A stretch of 64,000 nucleotides of DNA, taken from an uncultured Clostridium sp. (GTDB taxonomy: Bacteria; Bacillota; Clostridia; TANB77; CAG-508). The notes below the pieces were generated by a model that worked only from the letters and a program-made list of their open reading frames with translations, was not told where the DNA came from and did not search any database. The stretch is taken from the NCBI GenBank assembly GCA_900556975.1, contig USQZ01000003.1, positions 1-64,000 on the forward strand, written 5' to 3'. A program made the position numbers and the translations under genes. Of the stretch, positions 56,228 through 62,758 are shown piece after piece. Within the stretch, counting starts at the first letter, position 1; the number at the start of each line of letters is the position of its first letter.

Positions 56228-56992
56228 TTAATTTTCGATTACATTTAAGATTTTTGCCACGAATGGCATTGACTCTGGGTCGCCCGGAACTTTGATTTTA
56301 AGTTTCTCACCATCATAATTGATAGTGAATTTAGGCACAGCCTCTCTGAAGTCAATTTTTCTCATAACTTCATTCATCTGTTCTTCAGTCCCGGTGCAGG
56401 TGATTTCTACCATGCTGTCTTTTATAGACACATGATACGGTCCTGTTACTTCTTTGTCGAAATTAATTAATTTTTTTAATTTTTTAATTGCTTTTTTCTC
56501 TATACGAGATGCAAAACTTTGAGAAACTTTGAACTTTTCTGCAAGCTCATCTTGTGTAACTCCGCCTGCTCTGCAAAGCAAAACGTAACGTTCCCGTGAG
56601 CTCAAAGTGTTCATAATATGCTGTAACACCCTCTCAAGATACTCTGTGATTTCTCCTTTCTTTTCGAAATCCTGCCGCTCATCTGCAATTGTGTCAGCGA
56701 CATGAACTCTAGTGTCATCTTGCTTTCTTATTGGCGAATCAAGAGAAATATCATCTTGATACTTATTTTTTCTCTTGAGTTCTTGCCACACTTCGTTTTG
56801 TATGCATATTATGGCATACGTTGCAAACGAAATGTTCCTTGATTGGTCGTATGATGCCGCAGCCTTGATTAATCCCATGCTTCCTGCCTGTACAAGATCA
56901 TCCATGTCCTGGTAATTTACTGCATATTTTCTTGCAATAAAAATCACCAAACCATAATTGCTTGTTACTAATGATGTACTCTTCTCATTCAT
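56228..56992 (-). CDS. Sigma-70 family factor 1 with extra C-terminal domain
   Basis: A 254-aa sigma-like protein. Region 2 spans about 1-80 (DMDDLVQAGSMGLIKAAASYD, SFATYAIICIQNEVWQELKR). A linker follows, then region 4 at about 125-175 (LSSRERYVLLCRAGGVTQDEL, VSQSFASRIEKKAIKKLK). There is no clear region 3. Residues about 184-254 form an additional domain (TGPYHVSIKDSMVEITCTG to ESMPFVAKILNVIEN) shared with the two paralogues upstream. GGAGG lies 9 bases before the ATG at 56992; an ATG at 57028 is unlikely. Monocistronic. Richer in G+C than the surroundings. The region 2 motif resembles sporulation sigmas E/K, but the regulon is unknown. No anti-sigma gene is adjacent. Confidence 0.85.
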   Translation of the reverse strand: MNEKSTSLVTSNYGLVIFIARKYAVNYQDMDDLVQAGSMGLIKAAASYDQSRNISFATYAIICIQNEVWQELKRKNKYQDDISLDSPIRKQDDTRVHVADTIADERQDFEKKGEITEYLERVLQHIMNTLSSRERYVLLCRAGGVTQDELAEKFKVSQSFASRIEKKAIKKLKKLINFDKEVTGPYHVSIKDSMVEITCTGTEEQMNEVMRKIDFREAVPKFTINYDGEKLKIKVPGDPESMPFVAKILNVIEN

Positions 56993-57050
56993 GTAATCTT
57001 TCCTCCGTTGTCTGTTGTAATATATCATTAATTAATAGTATCTACTAATT

Positions 57051-57079
57051 ATTTTACCATTTTTTCTTTTCTTTTTCAA
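57051..57079 (-). promoter_or_regulatory. Promoter of sigma-like gene 1
   Basis: TTGAAA (57079-57074), 17-base spacer ending TGG, TAAAAT (57056-57051). Confidence 0.7.
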
Positions 57080-57120
57080 CGTTAGAATTAATCCTCAGTA
57101 TAACATGGGTGTTATCATTA

Positions 57121-57228
57121 AAAGAACAAAAGCAGACATTAATAGCATTTATACTGATTATAACATTTTAAAATCCGCGTCTTTGTTCGCGCCCAGAAAT
57201 TTGCAAAGCAAATTTCTGGCATTGTATA
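57121..57228 (+). repeat. Family A structured intergenic repeat, copy 4
   Basis: AACAAAAGCAGACATTAATA start, ATACTGATTATAACATTTTA middle, TCCGCGTCTTTGTTCGCGC, and a perfect palindrome CAGAAATTTGC-AAA-GCAAATTTCTG. The first stem has weakened (CAGAC against TCCGC). It lies between sigma-like genes 1 and 2. Confidence 0.85.
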
Positions 57229-57233
57229 AAAAA

Positions 57234-57263
57234 GGAAATCGCCATTAATTACTGGCGATTTCC
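57234..57263 (-). terminator. Terminator of sigma-like gene 2
   Basis: GGAAATCGCC/GGCGATTTCC with loop ATTAATTACT, followed on the minus strand by a T-run. Confidence 0.88.
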
Positions 57264-57273
57264 ACTCGACACT

Positions 57274-58053
57274 TTATTTTTCTACTACTCTAAGGATTTT
57301 TGCAATAAACGGCAACGATTCCTGATCTGCTGGCACTTTGATGACAACATTTTCTTTATAATACTCGACTAAAAAACTTTTAACATACAACTTGACGTCA
57401 ATTTCACAAAGGACATTGTGCATGAGTTCTTTGTTTCCATCAAGACTTAAACATATGTCTCCGTTTTTTATTTTTACTTTATACCGTCCATCAGTACAAA
57501 CATCTGCCATCATAGATACTCGATCAAGGTTATCACTAGCTTTGCTTCCAATTCGTGAAACAAAACTTTGGGAAATTCCTAAATCAGCTGCAATTTCTTC
57601 CTGATTTATTCCCCCAGCTCTGCATAACACGATGTATCGTGCTCTGCATTCAAGTTTGTTCATTATGTAGTTAAGCACTTCTTCGAGCATCTCAATGCAT
57701 TCTTTCTGTTCCTCGAAGTTCTGCTTCTGATCAGCAATCATATCGCCAACCACAAGTTTTTTCTCTTCGTTGTTTTGTTTAATTGGAGCTTCAAATGAAA
57801 GTGTAGGTGCATTTCTGCTCTTACCTCCCTGTCTTCGAAACTCCATTAAAATTTCGTTTCGAATACACTGAGCAGCGTACGTTGTAAACTTGATGTTCTT
57901 TGTTTCATCAAATCCATTTGCGGCCTTAATCAGTCCTATAGAACCAATTTGAAACAAATCGTCTCTTTCCTGATTTTCTTTGACAAGGTCGTTTACTACT
58001 AGTCCGACTAAACCTAAGTTTTGTTTGACTAGTTCATCTGTCCGTCTTTCCAT
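57274..58053 (-). CDS. Sigma-70 family factor 2 with extra C-terminal domain
   Basis: A 259-aa paralogue of genes 1 and 3. Region 2 (about 8-80) contains ERDDLFQIGSIGLIKAANGFD and TTYAAQCIRNEILMEFRRQ, close to SigE/SigK-type region 2. Region 4 (about 130-175) has LECRARYIVLCRAGGINQEEI and GISQSFVSRIGSKA. The shared C-terminal domain (about 188-259) ends ESLPFIAKILRVVEK. GGAGGGA precedes the ATG. It has its own promoter and terminator. Codon use is richer in G+C than in AT-rich neighbours. A role in sporulation or stress is only a guess. Confidence 0.87.
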   Translation of the reverse strand: MERRTDELVKQNLGLVGLVVNDLVKENQERDDLFQIGSIGLIKAANGFDETKNIKFTTYAAQCIRNEILMEFRRQGGKSRNAPTLSFEAPIKQNNEEKKLVVGDMIADQKQNFEEQKECIEMLEEVLNYIMNKLECRARYIVLCRAGGINQEEIAADLGISQSFVSRIGSKASDNLDRVSMMADVCTDGRYKVKIKNGDICLSLDGNKELMHNVLCEIDVKLYVKSFLVEYYKENVVIKVPADQESLPFIAKILRVVEK

Positions 58054-58106
58054 AATGGTCCCTCCATTGTAAATAAAATATCTTGTTAATAAAGTACCCT
58101 GTAGTT

Positions 58107-58135
58107 ATTCTATCACATGTTTTATGTAAATTCAA
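58107..58135 (-). promoter_or_regulatory. Promoter of sigma-like gene 2
   Basis: TTGAAT (58135-58130), 17-base spacer, TGTGATAGAAT with -10 at 58112-58107. The same TGTGATAGAAT occurs in the promoter of gene 3. Confidence 0.75.
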
Positions 58136-58153
58136 GACTTATGTAAATAAGTG

Positions 58154-58185
58154 AAAAGACTGTCGATATTCATCAACAGTCTTTT
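58154..58185 (-). terminator. Terminator of sigma-like gene 3
   Basis: AAAAGACTGT/ACAGTCTTTT with a 12-nt loop. It lies about 40 bases past the stop at 58226. Confidence 0.85.
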
Positions 58186-58225
58186 TAGACGTTTTATTCT
58201 TTTTCTGCCTCCTCTTTTTGTTCTT

Positions 58226-59002
58226 TTAGGGTAACTCGTCCAATGCGTTCAAGACCTTCGCTATAAAATGCATCGAATCTAATTCCGCTGGTAAACTTAT
58301 GCAAGCTTTTTCATTATCATAAGTAATTTCAAATACAGGAATATAGTCTGGGAAATCTATTTCGTATATCCTACTTTCTATTTTCTCTTGCGTTCCATAG
58401 AAACTAATAAACATCTTATCAGAAACTACTTTAATATTATATTTTCCAGAATTTTTTTCATACGTTGGAGAGTTCATTCTCGCTCTAACTCTTTTGCCGG
58501 CTTTCGTTGTTATCCGTGATACATAGCTTTGTGAAATATTTATTTCCTCGCAAATATCTCTTTGCGTCATGCCTGCTGCACATGATAGAGCAATGTATCT
58601 CTCTCTTGGTGATAAATAGTTAATGATTATGTCCATCACTTCTTCAAAAGCTTCGTTATCCAAAAAAGCTGCTTCGATATTAGCTTTTTCATCTTCAATC
58701 AAATCGCCAAGAACTAAATTTTCTCTTTCTTGCTCTTTGATTGGTGTTTCTATCGAAACGTCTTTACTATATCTTTTTCTTCTTCGAAACTCCATGAAGA
58801 TTTCGTTATTGATACACCGGCACGCATATGTTGCAAATTTGATTTTTTTACTTTCATCAAAACTTTGTGCTGCCTTGATAAGTCCAATAGTACCAATACT
58901 AAACATATCTTTAACTTCTTCAGGAAAAATAGCTATTTTTTTTATGCAATCGCCAACCAGTCCTAAATTGCCTTCAACCATTTGTTTAATCCGATCGTCC
59001 AT
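58226..59002 (-). CDS. Sigma-70 family factor 3 with extra C-terminal domain
   Basis: A 258-aa paralogue. Region 2 contains PEEVKDMFSIGTIGLIKAAQSFD and ATYACRCINNEIFMEFRRRKR. Region 4 contains LSPRERYIALSCAAGMTQRDI and INISQSYVSRITTKAGKRV. The C-terminal domain (about 186-258) runs from SGKYNIKVVSDKMFISFYG to DSMHFIAKVLNALDE. AAGGAAAGGAG lies 9 bases before the ATG at 59002; the open frame to 59092 crosses this SD and the promoter and is not used. It is more AT-rich than genes 1 and 2, closer to the host average, so it may be the oldest resident copy. Confidence 0.87.
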   Translation of the reverse strand: MDDRIKQMVEGNLGLVGDCIKKIAIFPEEVKDMFSIGTIGLIKAAQSFDESKKIKFATYACRCINNEIFMEFRRRKRYSKDVSIETPIKEQERENLVLGDLIEDEKANIEAAFLDNEAFEEVMDIIINYLSPRERYIALSCAAGMTQRDICEEINISQSYVSRITTKAGKRVRARMNSPTYEKNSGKYNIKVVSDKMFISFYGTQEKIESRIYEIDFPDYIPVFEITYDNEKACISLPAELDSMHFIAKVLNALDELP

Positions 59003-59063
59003 TGTGGTATACTCCTTTCCTTCGAAATAAAACATCCAAGTAATAATTTTACTCGTGGTTTCT

Positions 59064-59092
59064 ATTCTATCACAGTTTGCTTTATTTATCAA
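59064..59092 (-). promoter_or_regulatory. Promoter of sigma-like gene 3
   Basis: TTGATA (59092-59087), 17-base spacer, TGTGATAGAAT with -10 at 59069-59064. Confidence 0.72.
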
Positions 59093-59125
59093 TCAATTTA
59101 TGTTAACTTTTGTATACCACTAATT

Positions 59126-59206
59126 TTATAAATTATCATATTCTTCATCTGTTACTGGTTCACACCATTCATTTTTCGTATTTTCTCCTGGATTTTTTGA
59201 ATAGAG
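59126..59206 (-). pseudogene. Possible 3' remnant of a deleted merR-linked gene
   Basis: A 26-codon open stretch in another frame runs past the merR stop and ends NEWCEPVTDEEYDNL, which reads like the C-terminus of a real protein (similar ends occur on small cupin-type proteins). It suggests a deletion joined merR to the tail of its former neighbour. Weak evidence. Confidence 0.35.
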
Positions 59207-59408
59207 TCATATAATCTAACAATATTTCTATCGTCATTCCTGCAGATCTCATGCATTTTATAAATTCTACCCATTTGCAAGACTCTTCATCAAAATCTCT
59301 AATACCAGATTTTGTTCGAGGTACTTCTGGTAGTAAACCAATTCTCTCGTAATATCTAAGAGTATCTTGAGTTATGTCATACTTTTTACTAACCTCAGCA
59401 ATTGTCAT
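59169..59408 (-). CDS. Truncated MerR-family regulator (79 aa)
   Basis: The DNA-binding domain is complete: MTIAEVSKKYDITQDTLRYYERIGLLPEV is the classical MerR winged helix, followed by RDFDEESCKWVEFIKCMRSAGMTIE. The protein stops right after LLDYMTLFKKSRRKYEK, where relatives go on with a long dimerisation helix and effector region. AAGGGAG precedes the ATG. A MerR-type promoter lies upstream (59463-59495). It is probably a deletion derivative; the short protein might still bind its operator if it can dimerise. Confidence 0.8.
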   Translation of the reverse strand: MTIAEVSKKYDITQDTLRYYERIGLLPEVPRTKSGIRDFDEESCKWVEFIKCMRSAGMTIEILLDYMTLFKKSRRKYEK

Positions 59409-59462
59409 ATTCTCACTCCCTTCTTATGTCAAAAATGAATATTATATTTTTAACATCCTTAT

Positions 59463-59495
59463 ATTATATAACACTTAGAGTTTACTCTAAGTCAA
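59463..59495 (-). promoter_or_regulatory. MerR-type promoter/operator
   Basis: TTGACT (59495-59490) and TATATA/TATAAT (59470-59463) are separated by an overlong spacer of 19-21 bases that holds a perfect palindrome, CTTAGAGTTTACTCTAAG (59474-59491). This is the layout recognised by MerR-family activators such as AdhR. Confidence 0.8.
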
Positions 59496-59632
59496 TAGTT
59501 TTTTATAATATTTTTATTTTTTAACATAAATGTGCAAAACATTGTTTCTGTCAATAGTAAAAAATAAATTTGACATATTTCTTGCTTGTTGATAGACTGA
59601 TTGTTATATTAAGATGTTTCACAAGGAGAAGT

Positions 59633-60348
59633 GTGTATGAGAAAAAAATAGCTGTTTTTTCCGATATTCATGGAAATCTTCAAGCTATATTAGAAGATAT
59701 AAAAAAGGAACCTATAGATAGTATAATCTGCTTAGGGGATGTTATAGGAATTGGTCCTAATTCTAAGGAAACTCTACAATTAATAGAAGAGAATAAAATT
59801 GAAATGATTCTTGGAAACCATGAAATATATTTTTTAAATAATTTCAAAAAAATGAAATTTTTGAAGCTGGAAAAAATCATACGGAACATCATAAATGGAT
59901 AGCAAGTTTGTTAGATAATAATGATAGAGCTTTTTTATCTAATTGTAACTTATCATAAGACTTTGAAAATTCTAATCTCATATTAAGTCACTTTTTTCTA
60001 AAAGATTCTATTTCAACAGGTGTTTATCCTTTTTTTGAAATTGATATAAGAAAAAAAGAAAATCAAAATGATGTTAGAATACCAAATAAAAGAAAATATA
60101 ATTTATTTGGCCACATACATAATAAATTCTACTTTGAAAATGGCGAAAATAAATATTATTGTTTAGGATCTAGTGGCTGTGTCCATGATGATAAAACTTT
60201 TTATAATGTAATTTATGTTGATAATAAAATTGTTGAAATAAAAGAAAAAATAATTAAATTTAATAGGGATGCTTTTGAAAGCAGTGTTCAAAAAATTAAT
60301 TATCCTGAAAAGCAAGAAATTTATAATAAATTTTTTAAAATATTATAA
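59633..60348 (+). pseudogene. Metallophosphoesterase gene, interrupted
   Basis: The first part (GTG at 59633, AAGGAG upstream) reads VYEKKIAVFSDIHGNLQAIL..CLGDVIGIGP..LGNHEIYF with all first metal motifs. The frame is then lost in an A-run near 59846-59852. The correct frame resumes (NEIFEAGKNHTEHHKWIASLL), meets one TAA at 59955-59957, and continues to 60348 with SHFFLKDS and the last metal motif LFGHIHNKF. The joined product would be about 238 aa. A second A-run just after the start (ATGAGAAAAAAATAG) would restore an ATG start with one extra A. One frameshift and one nonsense codon imply recent decay; a sequencing error could explain the first but not the second. Confidence 0.85.
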
Positions 60349-60354
60349 TAAAAA

Positions 60355-60390
60355 CAGTAGTAAGATTGAATATAATTCTACTTACTACTG
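60355..60390. terminator. Bidirectional terminator
   Basis: Perfect CAGTAGTAAG/CTTACTACTG stem flanked by A- and T-runs between two converging genes. Confidence 0.85.
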
Positions 60391-60396
60391 ACTTTT

Positions 60397-61101
60397 TTAT
60401 ATTAGTTTTTCTTCTTTTTTATTCTGATTATCATCTACCGAAAAATCATTCTTAAAAAACCATTTATATGCTCTGTTTGCGATTGCTTTAGTTTCAAAAT
60501 AATCAATTCCACCTCCAGCAACTGCTCCTACAACTGGAACAACCCTAGATAAATTAATAATTCCTGTCGTTCCTGCTTTAGTAATAAATGTAAATCCTAC
60601 TTTTTGATTTATTTTAATCAAAGCTTTTCCTGGTATTTTCTTAATTGTAGCATTTGTTAGTTTTATTCCGAATTTAATACCAGCTTGCTTTATTACATCA
60701 GTTACTGCCACTCCTGCCAAGCAAGCATATACTAAAGTTTGAACTTGATCAGATTTTAAATCATAACCTGCAAGATAAGCTATACAAGCTATCATTCTCA
60801 TTTGAACATACAATACACTTCCGACATTAACTGGAATAGTTACAGGTAATGTTATTATTCCACCAAATCCTGTTAAAAAACCTGATGTTGTACATTTAAC
60901 GACTTGATTTTTAATCATTGCCTTTGCTGCCTTATTATTATTTGTTTCTTTGTCCAAATAATTTTTAGCAAATTCTTCTATTGATGGACTTACTTTTGGT
61001 ACACCATTTAATGCTTTCTCATAACAATTATTTAGCACTTTCATAATGTCTTCCTGTGTAACTAGTTTCTTTTTATTTTCTTCTTTTTTATCTTCTTTCA
61101 C
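60397..61101 (-). CDS. EcsC-family protein
   Basis: A 234-aa protein with a Lys/Glu-rich N-terminus and hydrophobic, glycine-rich central helices. It shows the EcsC-family pattern: GFLTGFGGIITLPVTIPVNVGSVLYVQMRMIACIA, then VYACLAGVAVTDVIKQAG and VPVVGAVAGGGIDYFETKAIANRAY. EcsC proteins are membrane-associated and of uncertain function, often near ABC transporters; none is adjacent here. GTG start at 61101 with AAAGGAG upstream. Confidence 0.8.
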   Translation of the reverse strand: MKEDKKEENKKKLVTQEDIMKVLNNCYEKALNGVPKVSPSIEEFAKNYLDKETNNNKAAKAMIKNQVVKCTTSGFLTGFGGIITLPVTIPVNVGSVLYVQMRMIACIAYLAGYDLKSDQVQTLVYACLAGVAVTDVIKQAGIKFGIKLTNATIKKIPGKALIKINQKVGFTFITKAGTTGIINLSRVVPVVGAVAGGGIDYFETKAIANRAYKWFFKNDFSVDDNQNKKEEKLI

Positions 61102-61185
61102 TTTAAATCAACTCCTTTATTTTTTCAGTACAGGCTATGTTTTTTTCGCGAATTATTACTAAAATACAGATTACTATTTTCAATA

Positions 61186-61296
61186 CTAGATATATTTATC
61201 TCTTAACCATTTACATTTTTCTATGTTGCTCTTTCTTAATTTTGTATGAATTATATTTTTAAATTCATTATCATTTTCCTTCTTTATTACTATCAT
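61186..61296 (-). CDS. Small ORF (36 aa), possibly a GNAT N-terminal remnant
   Basis: The ATG at 61296 has GGAGG six bases upstream. The short product (MIVIKKENDNEFKNIIHTKL...KCKWLRDKYI) is basic and helical and could be the first part of an acetyltransferase or a tiny protein of its own. Nothing coding follows in frame. Low confidence. Confidence 0.4.
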   Translation of the reverse strand: MIVIKKENDNEFKNIIHTKLRKSNIEKCKWLRDKYI

Positions 61297-61334
61297 GAGA
61301 TTCCTCCAAAACTATTATTTTTCAATTATTGTGT

Positions 61335-61778
61335 CTATGGAAACTCTTTCATAAAAGCTTTTTCCGCATTCATGTCGTAACCTAGACTTTTATAAAATTC
61401 ATGTGCGCCTACATTATCACTTTCAGATGTAAAATAAATTAATTCACAATTACTTTCTACTGCAATTTCTTCTATTTTTTTGAAAAGTTTAGTTGCAATT
61501 CCTTTGTGTCTATATTCTGGATGAGTTCCAACCCACCATAAGGTCATAAAAGGTCTCTTTCCATCAAATAAATTATACGCTATAGTTACTGATGTATATC
61601 CAACAGTTTTTCCTTCTGATTTTGCTACTAAAAATCTATACATATTTTTGTTTTTATATAATTTTAAATATAAATCTTTTACATCATCTAAACCATATTC
61701 TTCGTTAAATATCATTTTATTAAGATAATAACATTCTTCAATATCCTCATATTTTAAATCTTCAATAATTATTTCCAT
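61335..61778 (-). CDS. GNAT-family N-acetyltransferase
   Basis: Acetyl-CoA-dependent acetyltransferase fold: KTVGYTSVTIAYN (beta4), LWWVGTHPEYRHKGIATKLFKKIEEIA (motif A, with HRHKGIAT-type pyrophosphate loop) and SESDNVGAHEFYKSLGYD (motif B). 147 aa, normal. Substrate unknown. Confidence 0.9.
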   Translation of the reverse strand: MEIIIEDLKYEDIEECYYLNKMIFNEEYGLDDVKDLYLKLYKNKNMYRFLVAKSEGKTVGYTSVTIAYNLFDGKRPFMTLWWVGTHPEYRHKGIATKLFKKIEEIAVESNCELIYFTSESDNVGAHEFYKSLGYDMNAEKAFMKEFP

Positions 61779-61868
61779 AAATCATTCCTCATTTCATTGT
61801 CTGTTGTATACATTATAAAGTTATTTCACACAGTTGTACATATATAAATTTCATTTTTTTCCAAAAAA

Positions 61869-61893
61869 GCTTCAAGCTATTTTAGCTTGAAGC
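61869..61893 (-). terminator. Terminator of the ZIP transporter gene
   Basis: Perfect GCTTCAAGCTA/TAGCTTGAAGC hairpin with a T-run on the minus strand, 36 bases past the stop at 61929. Confidence 0.85.
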
Positions 61894-61928
61894 CCTTTTT
61901 ATACTAAAATTTTATTTTTTCAAAATAT

Positions 61929-62705
61929 CTATCCTAATGCAACATCTAGTATCATCATTATTACAAAACCGATTGCTACTCCTATTGTAGCTATGTTTGA
62001 ATGTTCTCCTGATTGTGCTTCTGGAATCAATTCTTCTACAACTACATATATCATAGCACCTGCTGCAAATGATAATAAATATGGCAAAATTGGAACTACT
62101 GCATTTGTTAATAATATTGTTATTATTGCACCTATTGGTTCTACAATTCCTGATAGGGTTCCATATATAAATGCTTTAAATTTTGATGTTCCTTCACTTT
62201 TTAGTGGCATTGAAATTATGGCACCTTCTGGAAAGTTTTGTATTGCAATTCCTATTGCTAATGCAAATGCTCCAGCCATTGTTATTCCTGCATTTCCAAT
62301 TAATGCTCCCGCAAACGTAACACCTACCGCCATTCCTTCTGGTATATTATGTAATGTTACTGCAAATACAAGCATCGTTGTTTTCTTGATTTTGGCTTTT
62401 ATTCCTTCGGGCTTGTCTGAGTGTAAGTGCAAATGTGGAACTATGCTATCTAGTGCTAATAAAAATAATATTCCTATTAGGAAACCCACTGATGCTGGAA
62501 TCCATGAAATTATATTTTGTGATTCTGCCATATCGATTGATGGCATTAATAGTGACCATACTGATGCTGCAATCATTACTCCTGAGGCAAATCCAAGTAA
62601 TAATTTTTCTACAGTTGCATTCATTTTGTTTTTCATTAAAAATACTGTTGCTGCTCCTAATGTTGTTCCTAAAAATGGTATCAATAATCCTAAAAATAAT
62701 TGCAT
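61929..62705 (-). CDS. ZIP-family metal (zinc) transporter
   Basis: A 258-aa protein with eight membrane helices. The key metal-path motifs are present: LHNIPEGMAVGVTFA (helix 4, His-Asn-x2-Pro-Glu-Gly) and QNFPEGAIISMPL (helix 5). A His-rich loop (PHLHLHSDKPEG) sits between helices 3 and 4. It takes up zinc or another divalent metal, and is the second zinc-type system in the window besides znuABC. Confidence 0.93.
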   Translation of the reverse strand: MQLFLGLLIPFLGTTLGAATVFLMKNKMNATVEKLLLGFASGVMIAASVWSLLMPSIDMAESQNIISWIPASVGFLIGILFLLALDSIVPHLHLHSDKPEGIKAKIKKTTMLVFAVTLHNIPEGMAVGVTFAGALIGNAGITMAGAFALAIGIAIQNFPEGAIISMPLKSEGTSKFKAFIYGTLSGIVEPIGAIITILLTNAVVPILPYLLSFAAGAMIYVVVEELIPEAQSGEHSNIATIGVAIGFVIMMILDVALG

Positions 62706-62758
62706 TTATATTTTCTCCTTTTTATGTATTGTATTTCATAACTTTTCGCTTGCACTAT

